DNA of 64,000 nt from CAWHNT01 sp963830775 (GCA_963830775.1 CAWHNT010000031.1:50604-114603); one strand, 5' to 3'. Positions 24,636 to 33,860 are shown, counted from the stretch's first letter. The notes: generated from the letters alone by a model not told the origin. Numbers and translations are program-made.

Positions 24636-25352
24636 TCAGCCCGTGACCGAGATCATCCGCTCGATCGCCCGGCGATCGAGCTCGTGCTGGGCGTCGATCA
24701 GCTTCTGCACGCCCTGGAAGGCGCGCACGGTGGCCAGCATCGAGGTCATCTCGAGCACCGGCGCCACGTTCGATTCCTCGAGCGCACCCTGCACCACGCC
24801 GCCGTTGGCCGGCCGCGGCACGGCCTGGCTGCGGTAGAGCCCGCCGCCCTCGCGGACGAGGTCGCCGTCCTCGAAGGTCACGAGCTGCAGCCGGGCGAAC
24901 TGCCCCGCCCCGGCCGAGATGGTGCCGTCGGCGGCGATGGTGATCTGCTGCTCGCCGTCCGGCAGCACGACCGGCTGTCCGCCGTCGTCGAGGACGGGAT
25001 TGCCGGCGGCATCCGTGAGCCGGCCGGTGGCATCCGGCTGCAGGTGCCCCGCCCGGCCATAGCGCTCGCCGGCCGGGGTCTGGAAGCTGAGATAGCCCTC
25101 GCCGTTGATCGCGAGGTCGAACTGGTTGCCGGTCTGGGTCACGGCACCCGGTCGCGTGTCGCGGTAGAGGCCCACATCCTGGACGAAGGCGGCGGGCTCA
25201 GGCTCGCCCGGGCGCGCCAGCGCCTGCTCGAACAGGGTATGCTCGGCGCGGTAGCCGGTGGTGCCGGCATTGGCGATATTGTTGGCGATCGTGGTCATGT
25301 GCCGCTGCAGCACCATCTGCCGGCTGAGTGCCACATAGCCTGTGGTATCCAT
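24636..25352 (-). CDS. flgF: Flagellar proximal rod protein FlgF
   Basis: 238 aa. It opens with YVALSRQMVLQRHMTTIANNIANAGTTGYR and has GEGYLSFQTPAGERYGRAGHL and a C-terminal EMTSMLATVRAFQGVQKLIDAQHELDRRAIERM. It is the first gene of the minus-strand flagellar set, with an AGGAGA-type SD. A 223-bp divergent region separates it from fliL; I saw no clear sigma-54 or sigma-28 promoter there. Confidence 0.95.
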   Translation of the reverse strand: MDTTGYVALSRQMVLQRHMTTIANNIANAGTTGYRAEHTLFEQALARPGEPEPAAFVQDVGLYRDTRPGAVTQTGNQFDLAINGEGYLSFQTPAGERYGRAGHLQPDATGRLTDAAGNPVLDDGGQPVVLPDGEQQITIAADGTISAGAGQFARLQLVTFEDGDLVREGGGLYRSQAVPRPANGGVVQGALEESNVAPVLEMTSMLATVRAFQGVQKLIDAQHELDRRAIERMISVTG

Positions 25353-25575
25353 TCCCCATCTCCTGCGGCACCCGCCGGATGCACGCCCGTGCCAGAGCTC
25401 CGGTCGGCAGCGGATCGCGGTCCCGACCTCGGGAACCCGGCAAGAGCTGCCCGGCAGGTCCTGCCCGTTGAACCTAACCCGGCTGTTCTCAACGAAGGGT
25501 TAACCAAGCTCGGCTAGATCTGCCCACGTCACCCGGTGTGACACCGAGGACAGAGGGTGAGGAGATCCTGCCGCC

Positions 25576-26118
25576 ATGGCGCAGAAGAGCGCAGCGCCGC
25601 CCGCGGCCAGCGCCGGCAAGCCCGGGCGCCGCAAGCTGATGCTGGCCCTGGGTGCGGCCCTGCTCGTCCTCCTCCTGGGCGGTGGCACGGCCGTCTATTT
25701 CCTGGTCTTCGCCGCCTCCGCAGGCACCGGGCACGCGGACGATGATGCGGAAGAGGGAGCGGGCACGGCCGAGGCCGACCATGCCGAGGCCGGCACGGAG
25801 GAGGACAGGGCTGCTGCCCGGTTCGTCGACATGCCGGACCTCCTGGTCAACCTGAAGGGCGACGGCAAGCGCATGCGCTTCCTCCGCCTGCGCCTGGCGC
25901 TCGAGGTGGGCAACGAGCGCACGGCTGCCAGCGTCAAGGCGCTGACCCCGCGGGTGCTGGACAGCTTCCAGATGTACCTGCGCTCGCTCACGGTCGAGGA
26001 CGTGCAGGGCTCGGTCGGGATGCAGCGGCTGAAGGAGGAGATGATCGCGCGGGTGAACGTGGCGATCGAGCCGAACCGGGTCCGCGACGTGCTCTTCAAG
26101 GAAATCCTGGTCCAATAA
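25576..26118 (+). CDS. fliL: Flagellar basal body-associated protein FliL
   Basis: 180 aa. A basic N-terminus and one transmembrane helix (about 23-45) are followed by an acidic Ala/Glu linker. The periplasmic domain contains VDMPDLLVNLKGDGKRMRFLRLRLALEV, DSFQMYLRSLTVEDVQGS and RVRDVLFKEILVQ. It supports stator function around the motor. Its TAA overlaps the ATG of fliM. Confidence 0.95.
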   Translation: MAQKSAAPPAASAGKPGRRKLMLALGAALLVLLLGGGTAVYFLVFAASAGTGHADDDAEEGAGTAEADHAEAGTEEDRAAARFVDMPDLLVNLKGDGKRMRFLRLRLALEVGNERTAASVKALTPRVLDSFQMYLRSLTVEDVQGSVGMQRLKEEMIARVNVAIEPNRVRDVLFKEILVQ

Positions 26119-27320
26119 TGGCGCTGAGAGGAGCTGCCGCGATGCCGTCGCCGAGGGCGCAGGCCGATCCCGACGTCGACGCCATGGTTGCCGACTGGGC
26201 CGCCATGGCCGGGCTCGAGGACGAGGAGGAGCAGGCTCCTCCGGGCGAGGACCCGGAGATGGCGCTGGCTTCGGGCTGGGCCAATGCGCTGCTGAAGGAC
26301 GAGCTCACGGCGCATGAGCCGCGGGGGCCCGCCGTGGCGGCACCCGACCCTGCCGGCCGGACCCTGAGCCAGGACGAGATCGACAACCTCCTGGGCGTCT
26401 CCGCCGTGGCTCTCAAGCGCGAGAAGTCCGGCATCATGTCGCTCGTCCACTCGAAGGAGATCACCTACGAGCGTCTGCCGATGCTCGAGATCGTCTTCGA
26501 CCGCCTGGAGCGGATGCTGACCACCAGCGTGCGCAACTTCACCTCGGACAACGTCGACATCAGCCTGGAGAACATCACCGCACAGCGGTTCGGCGACTAT
26601 CTGAACTCGGTGCCGCTGCCGGCGATGATCTCGGTGTTCAAGGCGGTGGAGTGGGACAATTACGGGCTGATCACGGTCGACAGCCCGATGATCTACTCGA
26701 TCGTGGACGTGCTCCTGGGCGGGCGGCGCGGCACCGTGCCGATGCGGATCGAGGGCCGGCCCTACACCACGATCGAGGCCCGGCTGATCGAGCGCCTGAT
26801 CCGCCTCGTCCTCGACGATCTGGGCCAAGCCTTCGCCCCGGTGACGCCGGTCCAGTTCCGCTTCGAGCGGATGGAGACCAACCCCCGCTTCGCGGCCATC
26901 GCCCGGCCCGGCAATGCCTGCGTGGTCTTCAAGCTCAGGATCGACCTCGAGGATCGCGGCGGGACCATCGAGTTCCTGATCCCCTATGCCACGCTGGAGC
27001 CCGCCCGCGACCTCCTGCTGCAGATGTTCATGGGCGAGAAGTTCGGCCGCGATTCGATCTGGGAGAGCCATCTCGCCCGCGAGATCTGGCACACCGATCT
27101 CGAGCTCGAGGCCGTACTCGAGGAGCAGACCATGAGCCTGGGCGAGGTGCTGGACCTCAAGGTCGGCAGCGTGATCCCGCTCAGCGCCCGTCCCGACACG
27201 CCGGTCCAGCTGCGCTGCGGCGAGATCCCGATGCTGATCGGCCGTGCCGGCCGCCGCGGCGATCGCATCATCGTCCAGGTGGACGGACGACTGGACCGAG
27301 CCGAGGAGGCACAGCCGTGA
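26118..27320 (+). CDS. fliM: Flagellar motor switch protein FliM
   Basis: 400 aa. The CheY-P-binding segment LSQDEIDNLLG lies near residue 90, preceded by an acidic extension that carries a second helix, DPDVDAMVADWAAM. The CheC-like middle domain and the SPOA C-terminal domain (LDLKVGSVIPLSARPDTPVQLRCGEIPMLIGRAGRRGDR) follow. It forms the C-ring and sets rotation direction. The long N-terminus appears usual for Rhodospirillales FliM (recollection). GTGA overlaps the next gene. Confidence 0.95.
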   Translation: MALRGAAAMPSPRAQADPDVDAMVADWAAMAGLEDEEEQAPPGEDPEMALASGWANALLKDELTAHEPRGPAVAAPDPAGRTLSQDEIDNLLGVSAVALKREKSGIMSLVHSKEITYERLPMLEIVFDRLERMLTTSVRNFTSDNVDISLENITAQRFGDYLNSVPLPAMISVFKAVEWDNYGLITVDSPMIYSIVDVLLGGRRGTVPMRIEGRPYTTIEARLIERLIRLVLDDLGQAFAPVTPVQFRFERMETNPRFAAIARPGNACVVFKLRIDLEDRGGTIEFLIPYATLEPARDLLLQMFMGEKFGRDSIWESHLAREIWHTDLELEAVLEEQTMSLGEVLDLKVGSVIPLSARPDTPVQLRCGEIPMLIGRAGRRGDRIIVQVDGRLDRAEEAQP

Positions 27321-27784
27321 CCGAGCTCCTGCCCGACGTCGTCCTCGGCCTCCTGCTCCTCTCGACGACGGTCTGGTGCGCGCTGGTCCATTACCGGCTG
27401 CGCCGGCTGCGGACCGACCGGGGCGAGATGGCGGCCTTCGTCGCCGCCCTCGCCACCGCCAGCGAGCGCGCCGAGACCGCGATCGCGGGCCTGCGCGAGG
27501 CTGCGGCCGAGACCGACCGCAAGCTGACCCAGCAGGCCGAGACCACGCGCCAGCGCGGCAGCGAGCTCGCCCGGCTCCTGGAGAGCGGCACGCGGCTGGC
27601 CCGCAGGCTGGAGACCAGCATCGGCCAGGGTGCGCGCACGCTGGCGGCGGCCGACACTCCCCGCGAGCAGCGCCCGGCGTGGCAGGCGGGCGAGAGGGCG
27701 GCCGCGCCCGAGCGCCAGCCCACCTCGCGCACCGCATCGGCAGCGCCCGAGGAGCTGCTGCGCGCGCTCGAGACCCTGCGGTGA
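27317..27784 (+). CDS. DUF6468 flagellar-locus protein
   Basis: 155 aa, GTG start overlapping the fliM stop. One N-terminal transmembrane helix (LPDVVLGLLLLSTTVWCALV), then a long coiled-coil (about 40-115) with repeated ERAETAIAGLREAA-type heptads, then a Pro/Arg tail. Proteins of this design sit between fliM and motE in alphaproteobacterial flagellar clusters. A motor accessory role is inferred from position. Confidence 0.75.
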   Translation: MTELLPDVVLGLLLLSTTVWCALVHYRLRRLRTDRGEMAAFVAALATASERAETAIAGLREAAAETDRKLTQQAETTRQRGSELARLLESGTRLARRLETSIGQGARTLAAADTPREQRPAWQAGERAAAPERQPTSRTASAAPEELLRALETLR

Positions 27785-28509
27785 GCGCAGCGGCCGCCAT
27801 CCCGGAGAGTGGCGGGGCGGCTTCAGCACTGCTCCGCGGCCTGCGCCAGAACGGGTTGCGCTGGCTGCTCCCGACCGTGGCCGCTGCCTGTCTCCTGCGC
27901 GCCCTGATCCTGCCGTTCGCGTCCGGTCCAGTTGCATTGGCGCCCGTGCCCGCGGTGCTGGTCGAGCCTGCAACCCTGGGGCAGGGTGCCGAGGCTGGGC
28001 CCGTGACCATGCTGCCGGTCGACATAGCACCGGCCGCGGGGCCTGCCACCGCGGCGGACCCACCGCTGAACCCGCAGGCCCTGCTCGAGGTCGCGGCCGA
28101 GCTCAAGGAGCAGCGGCGCCAGCTCGCCGAGCGCGAACAGGCGCTCGCGGCCCGCGAGACCGCGCTGAAGCCGCTCCAGCAGCAGCTCGCGGTGCAGCTG
28201 GGCCAGCTCGAGAAGCTGCGCGACGAGCTGCGGGCACTCCTGGGCCAGGTGAAGCAGGAGGACGAGCAGCGGATCGACCGGCTGGTGAAGGTCTACGAGG
28301 CGATGAAGCCGGCCAAGGCCGCGCCGATCCTGGACAGCATGGAGCTGGACCTCCTGGTACCGGTCATGCGCCGGATGCGCGAGGCCAAGATCGCCGCCAT
28401 CGTCGAGGAGATGAATCCGGCCAAGGCCCGCGCCATCACGGTCGAGCTTGCCCGGACCCGCGAGCTGCCCGTAGTAGAGCCGCCCCCCCGCACACCACCC
28501 AAGCCTTAA
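27781..28509 (+). CDS. motE: Periplasmic flagellar motor chaperone MotE-like protein
   Basis: 242 aa, GTG start overlapping the previous stop. A transmembrane anchor (about 25-50) and Ala/Pro linker are followed by a coiled-coil (about 100-175) and a C-terminal MgtE-N-like domain with KVYEAMKPAKAAPILDSMELDLLVPVMRRMREAKIAAIVEEMNPAKARAIT. MotE is known to fold or stabilise MotC for stator function in rhizobia. It closes the plus-strand flagellar operon. Confidence 0.85.
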   Translation: MSAAAAIPESGGAASALLRGLRQNGLRWLLPTVAAACLLRALILPFASGPVALAPVPAVLVEPATLGQGAEAGPVTMLPVDIAPAAGPATAADPPLNPQALLEVAAELKEQRRQLAEREQALAARETALKPLQQQLAVQLGQLEKLRDELRALLGQVKQEDEQRIDRLVKVYEAMKPAKAAPILDSMELDLLVPVMRRMREAKIAAIVEEMNPAKARAITVELARTRELPVVEPPPRTPPKP

Positions 28510-28625
28510 AGCCGAGCCGGCGCCGGCGGGCGCATGTTTGCGGTTCCGGGCCGGCTGCGCTACCACCGCGCCTCCGTCGGGGTAGGGGCCCCGGACGAGA
28601 GGGATGTCCAAGGGAGAACTGACCT

Positions 28626-29162
28626 TTGCGCCATCTCGCAGCCATCATCGGGAGCTTCATCCTCATGGCACTGGGCCAGGCAGGCGCTGCCGCAGCGGCA
28701 ACGCCCGAGAACACGCTGATCATCGAGCTCGCCACGGGCGAGGTGACGGTCGACTTGCTGCCGGACGTGGCGCCCAAGCACGTGGCCCGGATCAAGGAGC
28801 TGGCCCGTGCCGGCTTCTATGACGGGATCGTGTTCCACCGGGTGATCCCGGGCTTCATGGCCCAGACCGGCGATCCGACCGGCACCGGCACGGGCGGCTC
28901 CGACAAGCCCAACCTGCCGGCCGAGTTCTCCAAGCAGCCCTTCGAGCGCGGCACGCTGGGCATGGCCCGGACCCAGAACCCGAACAGCGCCAACAGCCAG
29001 TTCTTCATCTGCTTCGAGCGGTCATCCTGGCTGGACGGCCAGTACACGGTCTTCGGCAAGGTGACCAAGGGCATGGATCTCATCGACAAGGTCGCTCCGG
29101 GCGAGCCGCCGGCCAAGCCAGACCGGATGGTGAAGGTGCGGGTGGCGGCCGACCCGAAATAG
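28626..29162 (+). CDS. Cyclophilin-type peptidyl-prolyl isomerase, periplasmic
   Basis: 178 aa with a signal peptide (TTG start, GGGAG at about 28611). The catalytic region is FYDGIVFHRVIPGFMAQTGDPTGTGTGG, and NSANSQFFICFERSSWLDGQYTVFGKVTKGMDLID is the cyclophilin core. The Arg, Phe, Met and Gln of the active site are present. It catalyses proline isomerisation of exported proteins. Confidence 0.92.
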   Translation: MRHLAAIIGSFILMALGQAGAAAAATPENTLIIELATGEVTVDLLPDVAPKHVARIKELARAGFYDGIVFHRVIPGFMAQTGDPTGTGTGGSDKPNLPAEFSKQPFERGTLGMARTQNPNSANSQFFICFERSSWLDGQYTVFGKVTKGMDLIDKVAPGEPPAKPDRMVKVRVAADPK

Positions 29163-29223
29163 GCGAGCGGCCGTCGACGGCCCGGCGCAGCCTGCCGGGC
29201 CGGCCGTGCGCGGGCAGGGCGGA

Positions 29224-30156
29224 ATGCGGATCCTGGTAACCGGGGCTGCGGGCTTCATCGGGATGCATGTGGCCCGAGCACTGCTCGCCCGCGGCGATGC
29301 CGTCCGCGGCGTGGACAGCCTCAACCTCGACTACGACCCGGCGCTGAAGCGCGCCCGGCTGCGCGAGCTGGAGCGGCACCCGCAGTTCCGTTTCACCCAG
29401 GCCGACATCGCCGACGAGCCGGCCATGGACGAGGTGGCGGCCGAGCTCGGCCAGGAGCCCTGCGCCATCGTCCATCTGGCGGCACGGCGCGCACGCCTCT
29501 CGGCGGTGAGCCCTCTCGAGCAGGTCGGCAGCGACCTTGAGGGCCACATGGCCGTGCTCGAGCTTTGCCGCCGCCTGCCCGGGCTCCAGCATCTCGTCTA
29601 TGCCAGCTCCGCGCGCGGCAAGACATCGGCGGCAGGCGATGCGGTCACCCGACGGGCGGACGAGCTCCTGGCACAGGCCTATGCGCAGCTCTACCGCATC
29701 CCGCAGACGGGCCTGCGCTTGCACGCCGTCTACGGCCCCTGGGGCAGGCCGGACATGGCCTACTACGTGTTCGCCGACGCGATCGCTGCCGGCCGGCCGA
29801 TCACGCTCGGCGATGACGGCCGGATGCGATGCGACCTCACCTATGTCGACGACGTGGTGGCGGGCGTGCTGGCCGCCCTCGACCGCCCGCCGCCGCAGGA
29901 CGGCGCGACGCCGCATCGTATCTACGATCTGGGCAGCGACGAGCCGGTCGATCTCGAGCAGCTCGTGCGCGTGCTCGCGGAGACGATGGGGCAGCCGGCG
30001 GACATCCGCTACGCCCCGGCCCGGCCGGGCGATGTCGTGGAGACGGTCGCCGACCCCGCGGCCGCCGCCGATCTCGGCTGGCGGCCGACCACTCCGATAG
30101 CGGACGGTCTGCGCCGGTTCGTGGCGTGGCACCGGACTTGGCCTGCCTCGCGTTGA
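29224..30156 (+). CDS. NAD-dependent epimerase-like protein lacking the YxxxK catalytic pair
   Basis: 310 aa, closest to UDP-glucuronate 4-epimerases. It has TGAAGFIGMHVARALLARGD for NAD binding, HLAARRA, YASSARG, LRLHAVYGPWGRPDMAYYVFADAI, RMRCDLTYVDDVVAGV, and a C-terminal GWRPTTPIADGLRRF. Where the family has YAATKKANELM, this protein reads DAVTRRADELL, and the loop before it is shortened, so both the catalytic Tyr and Lys are replaced. Flanking sequence is well conserved and in frame. It may be a non-catalytic sugar-nucleotide binder or use another mechanism. Translation is coupled to the next gene by TTGA. Confidence 0.75.
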   Translation: MRILVTGAAGFIGMHVARALLARGDAVRGVDSLNLDYDPALKRARLRELERHPQFRFTQADIADEPAMDEVAAELGQEPCAIVHLAARRARLSAVSPLEQVGSDLEGHMAVLELCRRLPGLQHLVYASSARGKTSAAGDAVTRRADELLAQAYAQLYRIPQTGLRLHAVYGPWGRPDMAYYVFADAIAAGRPITLGDDGRMRCDLTYVDDVVAGVLAALDRPPPQDGATPHRIYDLGSDEPVDLEQLVRVLAETMGQPADIRYAPARPGDVVETVADPAAAADLGWRPTTPIADGLRRFVAWHRTWPASR

Positions 30157-30668
30157 CCGCCAACCTGGCCATCCGCCCGGAGGGCCCGGCGGATCGGAGC
30201 TCCATCACCCGCCTGGTCGCGACCGCCTTTGGCCGGGACGAGGAGGCGCGCCTGATCGAGCGCCTCCGGGAGGCTGGGGCACTCACAATCTCTCTCGTCG
30301 CCACCATCGGCGACGACCTGGTGGGCCATGTCGCCCTGAGCCCGGTCTCGATCGCCGGTGCTGCGCTCGGCCGACGGTGGCTGGGCCTGGGCCCGCTGGC
30401 CGTGCGGCCGGACCGGCAGCGTGCCGGGATAGGAGCGGCGCTGATGCAGGCGGCACTCGCTGCCGGCGATCGGGGCGGCACGGAGCTGATCGTCGTGCTG
30501 GGCGAGCCCGACTTTTACGGGCGGTTCGGCTTTGAACCTGCCAGCCGCCACGGCCTCGGCCTGCCCTGGCCGGTGCCGGACGAGGCGTTCATGGCCCGCC
30601 TTGCCACGGCGCGGGCCCCGCCGCCGGGCATGGTCGGGTATCACCCTGCCTTCGACGCCACCTTGTAA
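30153..30668 (+). CDS. GNAT N-acetyltransferase, YhbS-like
   Basis: 171 aa, TTG start overlapping the epimerase stop. IRPEGPADRSSITRLVATAFGRDEEARLIERLR is the N-terminal YhbS-type helix pair; LGLGPLAVRPDRQRAGIGAALM contains the acetyl-CoA-binding R/QxxGxG/A loop; VLGEPDFYGRFGFEPA is the family's C-terminal signature. It is a cytoplasmic acetyltransferase of unknown substrate. Confidence 0.82.
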   Translation: MTANLAIRPEGPADRSSITRLVATAFGRDEEARLIERLREAGALTISLVATIGDDLVGHVALSPVSIAGAALGRRWLGLGPLAVRPDRQRAGIGAALMQAALAAGDRGGTELIVVLGEPDFYGRFGFEPASRHGLGLPWPVPDEAFMARLATARAPPPGMVGYHPAFDATL

Positions 30669-30673
30669 GTGGC

Positions 30674-31432
30674 TCAGCCGGCGAGCACGGCCCGGAACCG
30701 CAGCCGGACATAGTCCGCCGTCCAGGCTCCGGTCTCGTCGCGCAGCGACGTCGCCAGCAGCTCGACCATCTCGTCCCTGACCGCCTGGCGCTGACCCTCC
30801 GGCAGCAGCTTGAAGAAGGGCTCGGCGAAGGTCTCCGACCAGCCGGCCATGCCGGTGGGCAGAGGCGTGGGGCGCGGGATCAGCTCGATGGTCTCGACCT
30901 TGAAGCCCTGCCGCTCCAGCCGGGCACGGTAGGCGGCGGGGGTGGGGAAGTACCAGGGATGGGCCGGCCGGCCGTCGATCCCGCGCCGTTCCAGGACGGC
31001 CAGGAGGGCGGTCACGATCGCCGCCACGTTGCCGTGCCCGCCCATCTCGCCCACGAACCGCCCGCCGGGGCGGAGCGCCCGCGCCACGCCGGCGATCACT
31101 TCTTGCGGGTCGCGCTTCATCCAGTGCAGGGCCGCGTTCGAGAACACGGCGTCGAACTCGCGCTCAAAGGCGAGCTCGTGGCCGTCGACCACGTGCGCGT
31201 CGAGGCCCAGCTCCCGGGCGGCACGGATCATGTCCGGCCCCGCATCCACGCCCACCACCGAGCAGCCCAGCTCGACCAGCTTCCTGGTCAAGGCACCGTC
31301 GCCGCAGCCGAGATCGAGGATGCGCTCGCCCGGCTGCGGTGCCAGCAGCTCGACCACCGGCTGGCCGAGATCGGCCACGAAGCGCGCGTTCCGCGCGTAA
31401 CGCTGGGCTTCCCAGTGCTGACCTTCGCTCAC
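30674..31432 (-). CDS. Class I SAM-dependent methyltransferase, trans-aconitate methyltransferase-like
   Basis: 252 aa, GTG 31432. ILDLGCGDGALTRKL (motif I), GVDAGPDMIRAAR (motif II), FDAVFSNAALHWM and LRPGGRFVGEMGGHGN are the classic SAM-binding series, and HWMKRD resembles the Tam/UbiE-like group. The C-terminal half (WSETFAEPFFKLLPEGQRQAVRDEMVELL) is typical of Tam relatives. The small-molecule acceptor is unknown. It lies 11 bp downstream of a coiled-coil membrane protein gene on the same strand. Confidence 0.82.
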   Translation of the reverse strand: MSEGQHWEAQRYARNARFVADLGQPVVELLAPQPGERILDLGCGDGALTRKLVELGCSVVGVDAGPDMIRAARELGLDAHVVDGHELAFEREFDAVFSNAALHWMKRDPQEVIAGVARALRPGGRFVGEMGGHGNVAAIVTALLAVLERRGIDGRPAHPWYFPTPAAYRARLERQGFKVETIELIPRPTPLPTGMAGWSETFAEPFFKLLPEGQRQAVRDEMVELLATSLRDETGAWTADYVRLRFRAVLAG

Positions 31433-31443
31433 GTTCGTTCCAC

Positions 31444-31771
31444 CTAGAAGAGCTTCACAAGCACCGCGACCAAGCCCACCGCGGCCACGAGCATGCCGCC
31501 GAGCTTGATCGTCATCCGACCTTCGCCTGGAAGCTGGTCCATCGCGGGCGTTGAGGCCCGCGTCCTGGAGGTCCATCCGCCCGCTGAGGCGGATGTCCAG
31601 CTCGCGGATCTCCGCGCGCAGCCTCGCCTCGACCTCCAGCAGGTCCCGTTTCGTCGCCAGTGTGTCGCCCGCGAAGGAGGCTACCGCCTCGGCATGCGCC
31701 TCCGCCTGGGCGCGCGGCACGCCGGCACTCTCCAGGTGGCGGACATAGGCCAGGGTATCGAGGGCAACCAT
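31444..31771 (-). CDS. DUF1640/CCDC90-like coiled-coil membrane protein (one frameshift)
   Basis: About 108 aa after correcting one extra base near 31541. It has LDTLAYVRHLESAGVPRAQAEAHAEA, an ATKRDLLEVEARLRAEIREL coiled-coil, and, in the shifted frame, a C-terminal transmembrane helix (GGMLVAAVGLVAVLVKLF). This is the usual order of the bacterial DUF1640 family, related to mitochondrial MCUR1. Without the correction the protein would lose its membrane anchor. Function in bacteria is unknown. Confidence 0.65.
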
Positions 31772-31994
31772 CGGCCGAGTGTAGCGGAGAGGCGGCTCAC
31801 TCGTCACGCTCTCCGCTCTCGATCCACGGTCCAGGCCCGCGAGGTGGCCGCGACCGTGGCCTCGCCCAGTGCCCGGTACCCATCCGGGACAGCCATGCTC
31901 TTCCGGCCTGCTCCATCGGCATGTGCGGCGTTGCCAGCGGCGGGGCGATGTCTTAGCGGATGGATCCCGACCTGCGATAGACCGTGCCGGTGCC

Positions 31995-33056
31995 ATGCGT
32001 TCTCTGCTTCTCCTCGTGACAGCGCTCATGCTCGCCCTTCCTGCGGCCGCCCAGGAGGACAGCGGCGACATCTACCGCAAGGCCATGGAGCTGTTCCGGG
32101 CGCAGAAGTACGAGCAGGCGGTGCCGCTGTTCCGCGCTGCCCTCGACACGGCCGAGGCGCGTTACGGGGAGGAGAGCCCGCTCCTGGCACTCGACCTCAA
32201 CAACCTGGCCGAGGTCTACCGGCTGACGCGCCGCTTCGACGAGGCGGAGCCGCTCTACAAGCGCGCGATCGCGCTCGACGAATCGGCGGGCGAGGACAAT
32301 CCGGGCCTGGCCACCAGCCTCAACAACCTGGCCCTGCTCTATCGCACGCAGGGCCGCCTCAAGGAGGCCGAGCCGCTCTACAAGCGCGCCCTGGTCCTGC
32401 TCGAGAAGGCGCTGGGCCCGAGCCACCCGGACGTCGCCAAGGGCCTCAACAACCTGGCCGTGCTCTACCGGATGGAATCCGCCCCGGAGAAGGCGCAGCC
32501 CCTTCAGGAGCGTGCGCTCCGGATCGCCATGGACTCGCTGGGCCCCGACCATCCGACGACCAAGCTGATGCAGCGCAACCTCGAGCTGGTCGGCAGCCCA
32601 CCGGCCGAGACGGACGTCGCTGCCATCGATCCGCCCGCCGCCGGGCCAGCCAAGCCCGCTACCCAGCCGGGGAAGAAGCCCGCCGCCGCGGCCAAGCCGG
32701 CAGCACCCAAGCCCGGGGCCATCGCCGCCGCCCCGCGCCCGGCCCCGGCCAAGCCAGCGCCGGCGAAGCAGGCCGCCGTGTCGCCGCCGGCGGTCCGTAC
32801 CGGCAGCGGGCGCTTCGCCGTCCACGTCGCCTCGGTGCGGGCCGCGGGCGAGGTCGCCGCCGAATGGCGCCGGCTGGTCGGCCTGCATCCGGGGCTGGCC
32901 GCGCTGCAGCTGCAGCCGCCGCAGTCGATCCAGATCGCGGGGCAGGGGATCTACTACCGGGTCGCCGGCGGCACGTTCCCGAACCGGGCCGCAGCCCAGG
33001 CCGCCTGCGAGCGGCTGAAGCCCGAGCATCAGTATTGCAGGGTGATCGAGCCCTGA
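31995..33056 (+). CDS. Secreted TPR protein with C-terminal SPOR domain
   Basis: 353 aa. A signal peptide (MRSLLLLVTALMLALPAAA) is followed by four kinesin-light-chain-type TPR units (about 25-195, with repeated LNNLAxLYR and DEAEPLYKRAL motifs), then a Pro/Ala/Lys linker (about 205-265) and a SPOR-like domain (about 275-350, FAVHVASVRAAGEVAAEWRRL, GIYYRVAGGTFPNRAAAQAACERLK). SPOR domains bind denuded septal peptidoglycan, so a cell-envelope or division role is likely. It overlaps the next gene's start. Confidence 0.8.
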   Translation: MRSLLLLVTALMLALPAAAQEDSGDIYRKAMELFRAQKYEQAVPLFRAALDTAEARYGEESPLLALDLNNLAEVYRLTRRFDEAEPLYKRAIALDESAGEDNPGLATSLNNLALLYRTQGRLKEAEPLYKRALVLLEKALGPSHPDVAKGLNNLAVLYRMESAPEKAQPLQERALRIAMDSLGPDHPTTKLMQRNLELVGSPPAETDVAAIDPPAAGPAKPATQPGKKPAAAAKPAAPKPGAIAAAPRPAPAKPAPAKQAAVSPPAVRTGSGRFAVHVASVRAAGEVAAEWRRLVGLHPGLAALQLQPPQSIQIAGQGIYYRVAGGTFPNRAAAQAACERLKPEHQYCRVIEP

Positions 33057-33826
33057 CGGCCGACCTGGCCCTGCTGCAGCGGCTGGAGCGGCAGGCGCAT
33101 CGCGGCTTCGGCCGCGGCAGCGCCGTCCACGATACCGGCGCCTTCCGCATCTATCTCTGGCCCCGGCCCGAGCCGTTCTACCGCAACCGCGCGCTCCCCA
33201 TGGCCGAGCCTGCCCGCTGGCAGCCTGCGATCGAGCGCCTGGTGGCGATCTTCGCCCATGCCGGCCGCGAGCCGCGGCTCGAGTTCTTCGCCGAGCGCTG
33301 GCCCACGCTGCCGCCGGCGCTGCAGGCAGCGGGCTTCGTGCTGGAGAGCCGCGCACCTGCCCTGGTGCTGGCCACCCCACCCGCCGACACGCAGCCGGCG
33401 GGCGAGATCCTGGGCCCGGGCTGCCCACCGGCGCTCTCGGCGACTTTCCTGGCGGGGGTGCAGACGGTCTTCGGCGCCCCGCCGCCGACCGATCCCGGCG
33501 AGCTCGTCCAGCTCCGGCGCGATCTCGACCAGGGTGTCACGATCGCCGCCATGCTCTGGCTGGATCGCCAGCCCGTGGCCGGCGCCTCGCTGATCGGCGT
33601 CGGTGCCGAGGCCGAGCTTGCCGGCGTCTGGACCCGCCCGGAGCACCGCCGGCGCGGCCATGCCCAGGCCGTCTGCGCCCGCCTGCTTCGCCACTTCTTC
33701 GGCCGGGGGGGTGAGCTGGTCTGGCTGTCGGCCGGCGGCGAGGGCAGCGAAGGTCTCTACCGGAAGCTCGGCTTCGGCCGCGTCGGCACGCAGCTCAACT
33801 ACGCCCTGCCCGCGTCCTCGCCTTGA
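33035..33826 (+). CDS. GNAT acetyltransferase
   Basis: About 263 aa; the start is uncertain (TTG 33035, or a CTG at 33053 overlapping the upstream TGA). The C-terminal GNAT fold has LAGVWTRPEHRRRGHAQAVCARLLRHFF for acetyl-CoA binding and LVWLSAGGEGSEGLYRKLGFGRVGTQLNYAL. The N-terminal half resembles the partner domain of double-GNAT proteins. Substrate unknown. The SAM-II riboswitch lies just downstream. Confidence 0.7.
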   Translation: MQGDRALTADLALLQRLERQAHRGFGRGSAVHDTGAFRIYLWPRPEPFYRNRALPMAEPARWQPAIERLVAIFAHAGREPRLEFFAERWPTLPPALQAAGFVLESRAPALVLATPPADTQPAGEILGPGCPPALSATFLAGVQTVFGAPPPTDPGELVQLRRDLDQGVTIAAMLWLDRQPVAGASLIGVGAEAELAGVWTRPEHRRRGHAQAVCARLLRHFFGRGGELVWLSAGGEGSEGLYRKLGFGRVGTQLNYALPASSP

Positions 33827-33860
33827 CAGCGAACGGTCCCCGGGACCACTACTGGACCAT

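Noticed and set aside
25353..25575. Sigma-54 flagellar promoter in the flgF-fliL gap
   Set aside because: A GGCAC...TGC string is present but spacing between the GG and GC elements is 12, not 10.
25695..28106. 803-aa minus-strand ORF across fliL, fliM and DUF6468
   Set aside because: Runs antisense through three confidently identified flagellar genes; no domain; GC shadow.
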